Shown piece after piece: positions 1 to 11,400 of a stretch of 64,000 nt of DNA. Made by a program: the position numbers and the translations under genes. Where the stretch lies: assembly GCA_019638385.1 (NCBI GenBank), contig JAHBTW010000007.1, forward strand, positions 62,001 through 126,000, read 5' to 3'. How positions within the stretch are numbered: position 1 is the stretch's first letter; the number at the start of each line of letters is the position of its first letter. This stretch comes from Saprospiraceae bacterium (GTDB lineage: Bacteria; Bacteroidota; Bacteroidia; Chitinophagales; Saprospiraceae). Below the pieces are notes generated by a model. It saw nothing but the letters and a program-made list of their open reading frames with translations, was not told where the DNA came from and searched no databases.

Positions 1-3000
1 GCGCCGAGCTATCAGAATTTCAGCGATCCATACTTCCATGCCGCTTCCATAGGGCAGATGAATGCTTATATCACGGCTGATGGCGGCTGTGCAGTATTGT
101 CCACGCCTGGTAGCGGCAACAATGCTCCTCCAGTGGTGAATGCACAGGCAAATATCACTATTCCTAGAGAAACGCCTTTTGTTTTGGTGGGCAGCGCTAC
201 GGATGCCAACTCCGACCCGCTCACCTACTCCTGGGAACAATTCAATGGCGCCGGGACTGCAACGGCAGGCTCGCCCAACTGCAACTCTACCACCCATCCC
301 ATGTTCCGCTTCCGCCCGCCCACGAGCAACAACCACCGCGTATTCCCACAAATGAGCGATGTGCTGGCCGGCAACAACAATACCCCCGCATGGGAAAAAC
401 TGCCTTGCGTGGCCCGCACCATGAACTTCCGCCTTACGGCCCGCGACAACAACGTCAACTGGGGGCGCACGGCCTCTAGCAACATGGTGGTAACAGTGGC
501 CAATACCGGCCCCTTCAATGTGACGGCGCCCAACGGAGGGGAGTCTTGGACGGCTAATTCTACTCAAAATGTAACCTGGACGGTGAACGGCACCGATGCC
601 CATTGCACCAATGTGGATGTGCTGATTTCTACCGACAATGGCGTCACTTATAGCGTATTGGGCACCTTCCCCAACAACGGCTCAGCCAGTGTGACCATGC
701 CGGGTACCGCCAGCGCAACGGCTCGAGTACTCGTGCAGTGCAGCGTGGGGGGCAATTTCCTCTCGGCTTCTACTTTCTTTGATGTGTCGAATGCGGTGTT
801 TTCGATTACGGATCCGGCTCCATGCTCCGATCTGCGTATCAGCCAAGTGTATGGTGGGGGAGGAAACACCTACACTCATGACTATGTGGAACTGTATAAT
901 GGGGGAAGCACGGCAGTTTCGTTAAACGGGCTTTCCATACAGTATACAAGTGCTACGGGTACCGGCAATTTCGGTTCCTCTACCATATTGCTTACTGAAT
1001 TACCCAATGTAATGATACAACCAGGGAGATATTTCCTGATCCAACAGGCAGCTGGTTCAGCGACCACCCCCCTACCCACGCCGGATCACATAGACCCTAC
1101 CCCGATTAACCTTTCCGCCACTGCCGGAAAAGTTGCATTGGTCAATTCTACTACGAGCTTAGGGTGTAATGGGAGCTCTACTCTTTGTAATCCGACTCAA
1201 TTGGCACTGATTATTGATTTGGTAGGCTACGGCACCGCTAATTTTTTTGAAGGTACTGGACCTGCCCCCACCCCCAGCAACACCACAGCCATCTTGCGTA
1301 CCGGCAATGGCTGTACGGACAACAATAACAATAGCTCTGATTTTGTAACAGGTACGCCTAACCCGCGCAACTCCGCTTCTCCTGTCAACAACTGCGGCTT
1401 GGTACTCACCATCACCGACAACGTATGCCCATCTACCACAGGCACTATATCTGCCAGTGGCTGCGGCACAGGTACGGTTTTGGAATATGCCACGAATGCA
1501 ACCGGTCCCTGGTCAACGACAGCACCGACCTATACGACATCGGCCATTACTGTGTATGTACGATGCCGCAACACAACGACAGACTGTTCCGGCCCGATAG
1601 TAAGTGGAACAACTGCGCCAACAGCCTGCTCTACCTGCCCTGACCTTAGCACCGCCCCCGGCGAAGTACAAATCACCAACAGCGCCTGCACCTCCAACTG
1701 TACCGTAACGGGCGGCAACATCGCCGCGCCTGCGGTGGGTTGTCCCGCCGGCAGTACCTTACAGTACAGCGTCAACGGCGGCACATGGAGCAGCACCCTG
1801 CCAATTTACAACACGAACGGTCCGGCACAAACCATCCAAACGCGTTGTGAGTGCGATACGGATACCGGTATCACCAGCCCGGCCTCCACAGGTGTGACCA
1901 CCGTACCCGGTAGCTGCACTACACCTAATGCTCCGATGCTCACCATCACCGACAACGTATGCCCATCCACCACCGGCACGATCTCAGCTACCGGCTGCGG
2001 TGCGGGCACTGTGGTGGAATATGCCACGAACCCCGGCGGGCCTTGGTCGGATACTGCACCGGCATATACCGAAACGGCCTTCACTGTATATGCGCGGTGC
2101 CGCAATACAACAACCGATTGTGTAAGTGCTAATGTGAGCGAGACAACCGATCCGACGGCCTGCCCGCCGAGTTTCTGCAACACTTATGCCTCCGCACTAA
2201 ACCTTAATATAGACATTCCTAACAATGGTTCGATTAGCTCTACTATTAATGTAGCAGCTACGGCTAATATAACGGAGCTAAAATGCGTGACGGTAAATAT
2301 GACGCATACCTTTACCGGCGATTTGGCCGTGACGCTCACACACGTTAACAGCGGTACAGCGGTACAACTGTTCCGACGAGTGAATGCCGTCGGTAGTGGT
2401 TTTGGTGAAAACTCCAACTTAGATGGATCCTACACCTTCTGTGCTACCGGTGCGAGCTTTGCGGATGCAGGGCTGGCATTAAGTACTTCAGAAATTATTC
2501 CGCCGGGGGTTTATGCGCAATCTAGTGCCAGCGGGCAAACAGTGCCTCCAGAAAACTTTAACACCTATGCTAACTTCACAGGCTTGAATGTGAACGGGGA
2601 TTGGACCTTGCAGATAGCAGATTATGCCATAGCTGATATTGGTACCCTCCGCGACTGGAGTTTTGAGGTGTGTACAGATGAGCCTATCTGCCCCACCTTC
2701 AGCGGTGCGCCGGCCAATGTGAGTATTGTCAACAGCAGTTGCGGCAGCGGCTGCACGCTCAGCGGCGGCAGCATTACGGCGCCCACTGGAACGCCCTGCC
2801 CTGCGGGTTCTACCTTGCAATATCAGGTTGATGGCGGTAGCTGGAGCGCCACCCTGCCTACCTACAACCAGGCCGGCCCGGCTCAGAGCATTAAAACCCG
2901 TTGCGTCTGTGAAGTTGATGAAAATGAAGTAAGCGAGGAGTCAAGTGCAGTGACCACCGTGCCCGGCACTTTGGCCAACCCTGTGGTGCCTGTCAATGGC

Positions 3001-4341
3001 TCTTCCACAGTAGCCTGTCTGGCTTTGGCTACGCAGCCCACTCCGCCGGGAGTAACGGCCTGCGACGGTTCAAGCATCACGCCTTCCGGGCCGGTGATTA
3101 CCGACAGCCCTGACCCGCTCACTTGCGAAGGCGTGCGTACATATACCTGGACTTACTCTTGCGGGACAACTTCCGCTGTTTGGAGCTTCATCTATACCAT
3201 TGAACACGAGCCGTTTACCATGCCGGCGAATGGCGCATCTACGGTAGCCTGTCTGAGCGCTGCGGTAGCGCCGACCCTTCCCATGGTGACGAGCAACTGC
3301 GGTGAACCGCTGACGCCCTCCGGGCCGGTGATTACCGACAGCCCCGGCACGCTGACCTGCGAGGGTACGCGCACGTATGCCTACACCTACACCGATTGCG
3401 AGGGCAATACGGGTACCTGGAGCTTTATCTATACCATTGAGCGGGAGCCGTTTGCGGTGCCGGGCAACGGTGCTGCTACGGTGAACGACACTGCATTGGC
3501 AATTGCGCCCAGCCTGCCTATGGTGTTGAGCAATTGCGGTGAACCGCTGACGCCCTCCGAGCCGGTGATTACCAACTCGCCCAACCCGCTGACGTGTACC
3601 GGTACGCGCACCTACGCCTACACCTACACCGATTGCGAGGGCAACACGGCTACTTGGAGTTTTGTCTATACCATCATAAATAATACGCCGCCTATGGTGA
3701 CCTGCTCCAACTCAAGTGTCGTCTTCAACGGCCAGCCCAGCATCCCGCTTAACGTCAACAGTCTTGCCACCGCCATAGACAACTGCGGGCCTCCCACGCT
3801 CACGCTCTCTCCCTCGGTCATCAGCTGCGAGCAGATAGGTCAGGTGGTGCCTGTAATCGTGACGGCGACGGATGCCAACAACAATGCAGCTACTTGTACC
3901 AGTCAGATCACGGTCACCGGGCTGCCCTGTGGCTGGAGCCAAAACCCCGATGGGGTAAACTGCGCCAACGGCAACAGCATCAGTTATAATCCGGCACAGG
4001 CGTGGACAGCCACGAGCACCAACTGCTATTACGCCAGTCCTTTCACGAGCGATGCCACGGCCTTTGCCCAACGCACGCTCTGCGGCGACGGCATCACGGC
4101 AAGTGACCGACATCAGCGGCACAGCGCTTGGCTGGGCGGGCGTCGTGATGCGCGAGAGCAACATGGCGGCTTGAAAGCGCAATTGACGACCAACCTGAGT
4201 GCGTTGAGCCGCCGCGAATTCCGTACAACTACCAACGGTACGGCCATGCCGCAGCAATTTCCGAGTCAGGATGCGGCTATTGGCTGCGCATTGTGCGCGT
4301 GGGCAATCAGTTCAGCATGTATGTATCGCCCAACGGCTTAG
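1..4341 (+). CDS. Reprolysin-type secreted metalloprotease, 5'-truncated by window edge and frameshifted near 3' end
   Basis: The frame is open from base 1, and the first residues (NFSDPYFHAASIGQMNAYI) match the stretch just after the zinc site in Bacteroidota reprolysin-like (M12B) proteases, so the catalytic part lies upstream of the window. Domains in order: Ig-like/PKD-type segments (nt 120-800), a lamin-tail-like domain (about 825-1395), paired Cys-rich repeats, a proprotein-convertase P-domain (about 2180-2690), three tandem HYR-like repeats carrying GEPLTPS (about 2980-3690), and a ConA-like C-terminal module starting at GLPCGWSQ (about 3920). Compared with the paralogous module at 11760-12310 the frame is lost at about 4091 (-2), regained at about 4170 (-4) and lost again at about 4270 (+2), giving the premature stop at 4341. 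The remainder continues in frame 3. This is either a real lesion or an assembly error. A secreted T9SS cargo; substrate unknown. Confidence 0.8.
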   Translation, partial: APSYQNFSDPYFHAASIGQMNAYITADGGCAVLSTPGSGNNAPPVVNAQANITIPRETPFVLVGSATDANSDPLTYSWEQFNGAGTATAGSPNCNSTTHPMFRFRPPTSNNHRVFPQMSDVLAGNNNTPAWEKLPCVARTMNFRLTARDNNVNWGRTASSNMVVTVANTGPFNVTAPNGGESWTANSTQNVTWTVNGTDAHCTNVDVLISTDNGVTYSVLGTFPNNGSASVTMPGTASATARVLVQCSVGGNFLSASTFFDVSNAVFSITDPAPCSDLRISQVYGGGGNTYTHDYVELYNGGSTAVSLNGLSIQYTSATGTGNFGSSTILLTELPNVMIQPGRYFLIQQAAGSATTPLPTPDHIDPTPINLSATAGKVALVNSTTSLGCNGSSTLCNPTQLALIIDLVGYGTANFFEGTGPAPTPSNTTAILRTGNGCTDNNNNSSDFVTGTPNPRNSASPVNNCGLVLTITDNVCPSTTGTISASGCGTGTVLEYATNATGPWSTTAPTYTTSAITVYVRCRNTTTDCSGPIVSGTTAPTACSTCPDLSTAPGEVQITNSACTSNCTVTGGNIAAPAVGCPAGSTLQYSVNGGTWSSTLPIYNTNGPAQTIQTRCECDTDTGITSPASTGVTTVPGSCTTPNAPMLTITDNVCPSTTGTISATGCGAGTVVEYATNPGGPWSDTAPAYTETAFTVYARCRNTTTDCVSANVSETTDPTACPPSFCNTYASALNLNIDIPNNGSISSTINVAATANITELKCVTVNMTHTFTGDLAVTLTHVNSGTAVQLFRRVNAVGSGFGENSNLDGSYTFCATGASFADAGLALSTSEIIPPGVYAQSSASGQTVPPENFNTYANFTGLNVNGDWTLQIADYAIADIGTLRDWSFEVCTDEPICPTFSGAPANVSIVNSSCGSGCTLSGGSITAPTGTPCPAGSTLQYQVDGGSWSATLPTYNQAGPAQSIKTRCVCEVDENEVSEESSAVTTVPGTLANPVVPVNGSSTVACLALATQPTPPGVTACDGSSITPSGPVITDSPDPLTCEGVRTYTWTYSCGTTSAVWSFIYTIEHEPFTMPANGASTVACLSAAVAPTLPMVTSNCGEPLTPSGPVITDSPGTLTCEGTRTYAYTYTDCEGNTGTWSFIYTIEREPFAVPGNGAATVNDTALAIAPSLPMVLSNCGEPLTPSEPVITNSPNPLTCTGTRTYAYTYTDCEGNTATWSFVYTIINNTPPMVTCSNSSVVFNGQPSIPLNVNSLATAIDNCGPPTLTLSPSVISCEQIGQVVPVIVTATDANNNAATCTSQITVTGLPCGWSQNPDGVNCANGNSISYNPAQAWTATSTNCYYASPFTSDATAFAQRTLCGDGITASDRHQRHSAWLGGRRDAREQHGGLKAQLTTNLSALSRREFRTTTNGTAMPQQFPSQDAAIGCALCAWAISSACMYRPTA

Positions 4342-4802
4342 CCTGGTACTTCGCGGGCGCTACGCAGAATATTCCGATGAATGCCTGCATTCAGGTGGGA
4401 TTGGTAGCGACCAATTACCAGCAAACCAGTACGGTGACGGCTACGTTTGCCAATGTGAGCTTCTGGGGAGCAATGCCGCCGCTGGTAGGTGCTTCGGCTC
4501 CGCTCAACACGTTGAACGAACTCACAACCGACAACTCACAACAGATAAGCGATTTCCAGACTTATCCGAACCCGACGAGCGGGGAGTTGAATGTGAACCT
4601 TGCTCAATACCTTGGAAGAGAAGTGCGCGTGGAGGTGTACAGCCTCACCGGACAGTTGCTTCACCTGGTGGAGATAGAGGAGGTGCAAACGACAGTGGAA
4701 CAGCTTGACCTGTCGGCGTTGCAAGGCGGGATGTATTTGGTGAAAGTGAAATCGCGCGAGCTGCCGGATGCGACGCGGCGGATAGTGGTGACGCGCGGGT
4801 AA
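4293..4802 (+). CDS. C-terminal fragment of the frameshifted reprolysin-type protease: ConA-like end plus T9SS sorting domain
   Basis: This frame continues the protein that stops at 4341. It carries the end of the ConA-like module (GNQFSMYVSPNGLAWYFAG, then TATFANVSF), a short linker and a type A T9SS sorting domain (YPNPTSGELNVNL, VEVYSLTGQLL, GMYLVKVK). It aligns nearly residue for residue with the end of the protein at 8464-12678. There is no signal peptide or independent start signal at 4293, so this is not a separate gene but the tail of the upstream one, split by indels near 4091-4270. If the indels are sequencing errors, the true gene is continuous to 4802. Confidence 0.75.
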   Translation: MRVGNQFSMYVSPNGLAWYFAGATQNIPMNACIQVGLVATNYQQTSTVTATFANVSFWGAMPPLVGASAPLNTLNELTTDNSQQISDFQTYPNPTSGELNVNLAQYLGREVRVEVYSLTGQLLHLVEIEEVQTTVEQLDLSALQGGMYLVKVKSRELPDATRRIVVTRG

Positions 4803-4861
4803 AACCCGCCGGATACTATGTACTAAATGGAGTCGCGCAAACATTCCGCGCAAATACAGGG

Positions 4862-4896
4862 AGGGCGTTTCTTGAAGAGACGCCCTCTCTTTCGTT
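4862..4896 (+). terminator. Rho-independent terminator after the protease gene
   Basis: GAGGGCGT...ACGCCCTC forms a stem of about 10 bp with a small loop, followed by a T-rich tract (TCTTTCGTT). It lies 60 bases after the protease stop. It also argues against the long 5' extension of the next reading frame, because the frame's first ATG (4827) would lie upstream of this terminator. Confidence 0.6.
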
Positions 4897-5045
4897 GGAG
4901 ACCAGAGCGGTTGGAGGCAAGATACATGACCTCAATTTTTATTCATAAATTCGCATCAAAACTGGTTATGAGTAAAAAAGGAGGGGTAATCAAAAAAATC
5001 CGGCAAAACTTGCGGATGTCGCACGCAATCGGGTATGTCACGCTT

Positions 5046-8000
5046 ATGATATTTGGCCCTGTTCTTCGGCAAAACATCCCGTTGAGTACGATACGGTACA
5101 CTATTCCGGGATTGACAATTCTATTATTACTTGCCCTTTCGGGATGTAACGGCGGGCCAACAGAAAAGAATCAAGGAGATGCTGTATTGACAGCGCCTGT
5201 TTTTGAACTGGTTGACCACCGGGAAAGCGGGCTGTATTTCAACAACGAGTTCAAAGAGACCGAAGCAATCAACATACTCACCTACGAGTATATTTACAAC
5301 GGATCGGGTGTGGCGGTGGGCGATGTGAACAACGACGGCCTGCCGGATGTGTTTCTTGGGGGCAATCTGTTCGGCGGGCGATTATTCCTTAACAAGGGCG
5401 ATTTGAAGTTCGAACAGATATCCGAAACCGCAGGCGTGTTTGTACGCGGTTTCACTACGGGGGTATCCATGATTGACATCAACAATGACGGTTGGCTCGA
5501 CATTTACATTTGCCGGTCCTTGTCGAACGTTCCCGACCTTCGGAAAAACGTGTTGCTCATCAATAACGGCAACAACACCTTTACCGACCAAGCCGAAGCC
5601 TACGGCTTGGCCGACAACGGTTATTCCCAGCAGGCTGTTTTTTTTGATTATGACAAAGACGGCGATCTTGATGTGTACATCGCCAATCACCGGGAGGATT
5701 TCCAAAACGCGCTCACCCTCGGTTATACCCCTGACAGCAACCCGGAGATTTTCAAATACAACCGGGATAAATTGTATCGAAACAACGGCAACAACACCTT
5801 CACCGATGTGACGCGGGAAGCCGGCATCAACAACTCGGCCTTTACCCTCAACGTATTGAGCGCCGATCTGAACAATGACTCCTGGCCGGATCTCTACATC
5901 AGTTGTGATTACGCCGGAAAAGACCGGCTCCTGCTCAACAACCGGGACGGAACCTTCCGGGATGTGATTGACGAGCAGTTGTTTCACATCTCCAGAAATT
6001 CAATGGGCGCCGACATCGCCGATATCAACAACGACGGCTGGATGGACATCATGACGCTCGATATGATGGCGGAGGACAATTTCAGACAAAAGCTACTCAA
6101 AGGGCAAAGCCCCTACGATTGGTTTCATACCGCCCAATCATACGGCCTGCATTATCAGGTGATGCGCAACTGTCTGCACCTGAATAACGGTAACGGTACA
6201 TTCAGTGAAATAGGGCAATTGGCCGGTGTATCGCACACCGACTGGAGTTGGTCGGCCCTCTTTGCCGACTTCGACAACGACGGCTGGAAAGACCTCCACA
6301 TCACCAACGGCTACTACCGTGATGTGACCGACCTAGACCACATTAAGTTTGCCTCCGATTTCCACAAAGCAGCCACTCAGGGTATCAACCCCTTCGACAT
6401 TTTGCAAAGAATGACCCAAAGCCCCATTCCCAACTATGTGTTCAAAAACGAAGGAGGGCTTTCCTTTCGCAATTACACCCGGCAATGGGGCATGGAGCAT
6501 CCATCGTTTTCCAACGGCGCCGTGTATGTGGACCTCGACCTCGATGGCGACCTTAAAGTGATTTGCAACAACTTCAACCAGCCTGCATCCCTGTACAAAA
6601 ACATGGCGCGGGAAACCAACAAAAACAACTATCTTCAAGTGAGGTGCCATGCCGGCCCCGGCAATTCGCAGGGTTACGGCGCCAGAGTTTGGCTCTTTGC
6701 TGCACAAGGCATGCAGGTACAAGAGCTGAACCCCACCCGTGGGTTCCTTTCCTCCGTCAGCGCCACCCTTCACTTCGGCCTCGGGCGCGCATCGCAGGTA
6801 GATAAGGTGGTAGTAGCCTGGGCCAACGGAAAAATGCAGGTTATTGAAAACCCCGGCATCAACAGGATCATTGATTTAGATATCAAAAACGCAACGCTGC
6901 CCTTTGAGGACCCTCTCAAAAGCCATTCGCCTTTGCGCCTTACCGATGTGTCGGGAGATATACGATGCGATTACCGGCACATTGAGAATCCTTTTATTGA
7001 TTTCAAGCGCGAGCCTTTGATGGAGGAAATGTACTCCAACCGGGGGCCTTGCATGGCCGTTGGAGATGTGAACGGCGACGGGCTGGAAGACATCTACCTC
7101 GGCGGATCTGCCGGTACGGCGGGCAGCCTGCTCATACAGCAGGGCAAGTCTTTCCGGGCGGTACGGGTACCTGCATGGGAAGCGGATGCTGTGTATGAAG
7201 ACAGCGACGCCGTATTTTTTGATGTGGACGGCGACGGCGATCTCGATCTGTATGTGGCTTCGGGCAGTAATGAGGCCACGGATCCGGGATTGTACCAGGA
7301 CCGCCTCTATCTCAATGACGGCAAAGGCAATTTCAGCGCTGCCACACACCTCTTGCCGCCCATCCGCATCCATACCGCCTGCCTGGCCGTGATGGATTTT
7401 GACGGCGACGGCGATCCCGACATTTTTCTTGGCGGCGGCGTGGTCAGCGGCCATTACCCGCGCGCGCACCCGTCTATGTTGCTCGAAAACGACAAGGGCC
7501 GCTTCAGAGACGCATCCGGCAAGCTGCCTGAAAAAGGAATGTTGGGCATCATCAGCCAGGCCAGGGTGGCCGACGTGTTGGGCAGCACCCAAACTCCTCA
7601 GCTCCTCGTAGCGGGGCATTGGACAGGGATCGGCCTGCTGAAATATTCCGACAACCGGTTGGTGCGCCACAACGCGCCGGGCCTTGACGCGCAGTACGGA
7701 CTTTGGAACTGCATCCAGGTGGCCGATTTCGATGGCGACGGCGATCTTGATATCGTGGCGGGCAATCGAGGGCTCAACTCCTTTTACAAAGCAGATGCCG
7801 AGCGCCCGGCCCGGCTCTACTTCGGCGATTTTGACGGCAACGGCAACATAGACGCTTTGCCCGCTTACCACTTCAGCGACGGGGTGCTGTATCCCAAGCA
7901 TACGATGGATGAATTGTTTGCACAAATTCCGGTGGTGCGCAAGTGGTTCACCACCTACCGAAGTTATGCCGAAGCAAGGATGGACGATATATTGTCTAAA

Positions 8001-8402
8001 GCAAAGGGCGTAAAGTATGAAACATTGACAATCAATAATTTCGCCACCATGTACTTCGAAAATCAGGGCAACGGCGTATTCAAGGCGAGCTACCTGCCGG
8101 AACGGGCGCAGATATCGGTGGTGCGGGATATGTACATTGACGACCTGAACGGCGATGGACTACCCGATATGGTGTTCGTGGGCAATCAGTACGGCGCCGA
8201 TGTGGAAATGGGGCGCTACGATGCCGGTATCGGTCAGGTGCTCCTCAATGCATCCAAAGGCAGTTTTGAAGCCATGCCGCCTCATCTCAGCAATTTTAAA
8301 GTAGTGGGGGATGCCCGCAGGGTGAAAGGTATAGACATTCAAGGCCAAAAACACCTGGTCATAGCCATTCAAAACGGCAACCTTATATTTTACCGGTTAT
8401 AA
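5046..8402 (+). CDS. VCBS/FG-GAP repeat lipoprotein with ASPIC/UnbV domain (CRTAC1-like)
   Basis: A surface lipoprotein of about 1118 residues. Starting at 5046 gives MIFGPVLRQ..., a basic n-region, a hydrophobic stretch and the lipobox LSGC; earlier in-frame ATGs (4827, 4926, 4968) would make the leader too long and the first precedes a terminator. At least ten FG-GAP/VCBS calcium-binding-type repeats are seen (GDVNNDGLPDVFLGG, DINNDGWLDIYI, DYDKDGDLDVYI, DFDGDGDLDIVAG and others), interrupted in the middle by an ASPIC/UnbV domain (GYGARVWLFAAQGMQVQEL ... LHFGLG). The repeats form beta-propellers. In Bacteroidota such lipoproteins are common near nutrient-uptake or adhesion genes, but no SusC/SusD pair is present here, so the ligand is unknown. 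At residues encoded near 6530-6570 a repeat looks short by about two residues (DLDGDLKVICNN), still in frame. Confidence 0.85.
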   Translation: MIFGPVLRQNIPLSTIRYTIPGLTILLLLALSGCNGGPTEKNQGDAVLTAPVFELVDHRESGLYFNNEFKETEAINILTYEYIYNGSGVAVGDVNNDGLPDVFLGGNLFGGRLFLNKGDLKFEQISETAGVFVRGFTTGVSMIDINNDGWLDIYICRSLSNVPDLRKNVLLINNGNNTFTDQAEAYGLADNGYSQQAVFFDYDKDGDLDVYIANHREDFQNALTLGYTPDSNPEIFKYNRDKLYRNNGNNTFTDVTREAGINNSAFTLNVLSADLNNDSWPDLYISCDYAGKDRLLLNNRDGTFRDVIDEQLFHISRNSMGADIADINNDGWMDIMTLDMMAEDNFRQKLLKGQSPYDWFHTAQSYGLHYQVMRNCLHLNNGNGTFSEIGQLAGVSHTDWSWSALFADFDNDGWKDLHITNGYYRDVTDLDHIKFASDFHKAATQGINPFDILQRMTQSPIPNYVFKNEGGLSFRNYTRQWGMEHPSFSNGAVYVDLDLDGDLKVICNNFNQPASLYKNMARETNKNNYLQVRCHAGPGNSQGYGARVWLFAAQGMQVQELNPTRGFLSSVSATLHFGLGRASQVDKVVVAWANGKMQVIENPGINRIIDLDIKNATLPFEDPLKSHSPLRLTDVSGDIRCDYRHIENPFIDFKREPLMEEMYSNRGPCMAVGDVNGDGLEDIYLGGSAGTAGSLLIQQGKSFRAVRVPAWEADAVYEDSDAVFFDVDGDGDLDLYVASGSNEATDPGLYQDRLYLNDGKGNFSAATHLLPPIRIHTACLAVMDFDGDGDPDIFLGGGVVSGHYPRAHPSMLLENDKGRFRDASGKLPEKGMLGIISQARVADVLGSTQTPQLLVAGHWTGIGLLKYSDNRLVRHNAPGLDAQYGLWNCIQVADFDGDGDLDIVAGNRGLNSFYKADAERPARLYFGDFDGNGNIDALPAYHFSDGVLYPKHTMDELFAQIPVVRKWFTTYRSYAEARMDDILSKAKGVKYETLTINNFATMYFENQGNGVFKASYLPERAQISVVRDMYIDDLNGDGLPDMVFVGNQYGADVEMGRYDAGIGQVLLNASKGSFEAMPPHLSNFKVVGDARRVKGIDIQGQKHLVIAIQNGNLIFYRL

Positions 8403-8417
8403 CCTATATAACTTTTA

Positions 8418-8425
8418 TATCTTTG
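8418..8425 (+). promoter_or_regulatory. Candidate -7 box TATCTTTG for the MopE/beta-helix gene
   Basis: A perfect match to the Bacteroidota -7 consensus TAnnTTTG lies 38 bases before the ATG at 8464. No good TTG -33 element is visible at the usual distance, so this is a tentative call. Confidence 0.4.
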
Positions 8426-8463
8426 TAAAGCAATCATTCTTATGAAAACCATAATACGGCTCT

Positions 8464-11400
8464 ATGAAATCCAAACATTTACCATTGATCTCTTTATTGT
8501 TCGTGAGCAGCTATGCATTAGCGCAATGCCCGAACGATAATACCTCCGCATTTTGTCCGGCGCTGGATGCTTCCACATTGACCATCAACAACCGGACCCT
8601 GCTCTGCACCACCGTGTGGGGTGGCGAGTACCAGCAGGTAAATAATATCACTGCCGGCAACACCTACCGCGTGGACTTCTGCCCCAACGTCGGCACTACA
8701 AACTACGACAGCTACCTGACCATCTACACCGATGCCGGAGACTTAGTAGCATTCAACGATAATTTTTGCGGCGACGACCCGCAAGTGGATTTCGTAGCGC
8801 CCGTAAACGGCGGATACCGCATCCTGGCAGACGTGGGAGCAGCCTGCGACTCGAATGCTACAAACACCTATGTGAACATCACCTTGCTGGCGGTAGGATG
8901 CACCAACCCGACGGTACCCACGGTGAGCGGGCAAACGATATGTGCCGGCCAACAGGCTACGCTTTCTATCAGTTCAGGCGCCCTCAACAACGCTACCCAT
9001 TGGCAATGGTACAGCGGTAGTTGCGGAGGTACGCCTGTAGGTACCGGTACGTCCATCATGGTCAGTCCCGGCAGTACGACCACTTATTATGTCCGGGGGG
9101 AGGGCGGATGCGTAAGCGGGGGCGCTTGTGCATCCGCCACCGTGACGGTAAATGCCCCGCCCACCTGGTACCTGGATGCCGATGGCGACAGCTACTACAC
9201 CGGCCCACCGGTGATGGCCTGCATCAGTCCCGGCGCAGGTTATGTGACGACGGTGACCGGCGGCGGGGACTGCGATGACGCCAACCCAGCTGTCAACCCC
9301 GGCGCAACGGAAATTTGCAACGGCATAGATGACAACTGCGATACCCAAATAGATGAAAACGGCGGCTGCTGCCCCGCCCCGGGCACAATCTGGTATGTGG
9401 ACGCATCCGCTGCTCCCGGCGGCACAGGAACTTCGTGGGATTGCGCTTTCCAGCAAATACAGCCCGCTATAAACGCTGCCGGCAATGGACACCAGATCCT
9501 GGTGGCTGCGGGCACCTACGTCGAAAACCTGTTTGTCAATAAATCACTGACCATAACCGGCGTTGACGGCAGAGACCTCACCTTCGTTCATGCGGCCACT
9601 GCCAATTACACCCTGCATGTGGATGGCAATGCCGGTATGCCGGTGCTGGCCGGAAACGTCTCCATTGAAGGATTCACTTTCGCCGATCCGCAAAGGCTGC
9701 ACTGGAGCGTTGTGGCCACAGATCATATTGCAACCGGCCTTTTGCTTACTTTCAGAAACAACCGGGTCACCGACGGCAATCGTTACGGCTGGTGGGATTA
9801 CCACTCCCACGGCTCTTTGTTGTGTGAAAACAACATCTTCTCTGATGTTTATTATGGAATGCTGCTCGAAGGCTGGGACACTGGAACGCTTACCATCCAG
9901 AACAATGAGTTTACCAACTTGCATATTTATATTGACCCGATGGGTGTCCCGGTTCCGGCATTCGGCGGCCCGGTCGGTATTCTGGCAATGACCTACAGCG
10001 CCGGCGGCGGTGTGGATTGTACGAACCCCTATCGGATTTTTGAAAACCATTTCCACACGTACACCGACGATGGGTTCGGTATCGTTTTCAACGGCGGCCT
10101 TACCGGCAATGGTTCCGCAAAATATACCGATGTTGAGATTGCGCGCAACACCATTGCACCCGGCGCTACCGGCACGGGCATTCGCTTGAGAAACTTGCCC
10201 GCGCCCAACAACAGCCCCGATGGGGGCGTCCACGATGCCATGGTTCATAATAACTTCGTCAGCAATGCGCAGTATGGCATCCGGTTGCAGGGAGACAATC
10301 CGGGCACACAGGTGCATGAGAACAGCCTGGTGAATTGCTCCATTCTTGCCATTGAAAACACGGGCGTTCCGGTGATGGACGCTACCTGCAACTGGTTCGG
10401 CACGGCATCAGCGACGGGCGTGAATCCACAGGTTTCGAGCAATGTCACTTATCAATCCTGGCTCATAAGCGGAACAGACAATGCTCCGGGTACTCCGGGC
10501 TTCCAACCTGCTCCAGGCACTTGCACCGGATGCCCTCAGCCGGTGCTGCAAACCACCATCAACGCCAATGTAGTCACCGCTAATAATGATGGAACAGATG
10601 ATACCGGCTCCTTTTCGGTTTGCAATGGGGTGAGCATCCAATTTGATAATTTTTCAGACATCAGCGGGTTGGGCTTGTCTGGCACGAAGGTGTATCAAAC
10701 CGCCACTTACACCAATGTCAACCCGACATTTTGCAATAACTGTGCTGACTTGCTGAGTGCTTATACGAGTATGTCGCAGACAGCGAGTTTAGTGAATCCG
10801 GCTTTATCCGGTACCATTGTGCTGAGGTTCAGAGCATGGACGGATGATGATGACAACGACATGATTGATGCCGGGGAATGTGCCGGCGACTGGGTGCAAT
10901 ACACCATTACGGTGCTTCCACTACAAACCTACTACCGCGACATGGACGGCGACGGCTTCGGCGATCCCGCCAATACGACAATGGCTTGCTCTGTTCCAAT
11001 GGGTTATGTGACCAACAACACAGACTGCGACGACAACGACCCGCTCGAATTCCCCGGTCAGGTGTGGTATGCCGATGTGGACAACGACGGATATTCTTCC
11101 GGTACAACCCTGACGCAGTGCCTCCGCCCGGCAGGCTATAAAGTGCCCGCTGAACTGACGGCCACCACCGGCGATTGCAACGACAACAATCCCGACATCA
11201 ACCCCGCAGCCACTGAAATCTGCGACGGCATTGACAATGACTGCGACGGCATGACCGACGTGGAAGATCCCGACCTGATGAGCGAACCCTTAGAAATGAG
11301 TTGTCCGGCAACGCAAACGCTTCAACTAAACAGCACCTGTTCGGCCACGCTACCCGACTACCGCAACTTAGCAAACATATTGGGCGGATGCGGAATGGTA

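Noticed and set aside
4085..4341. Programmed ribosomal frameshift in the reprolysin-type gene
   Set aside because: There are three separate indels relative to the paralogue and no slippery heptamer or downstream structure; lesion or assembly error explains it better.
4827..5045. N-terminal extension of the VCBS lipoprotein
   Set aside because: A terminator hairpin lies inside it and the lipoprotein signal would be far from the N-terminus; the start at 5046 fits the signal peptide.
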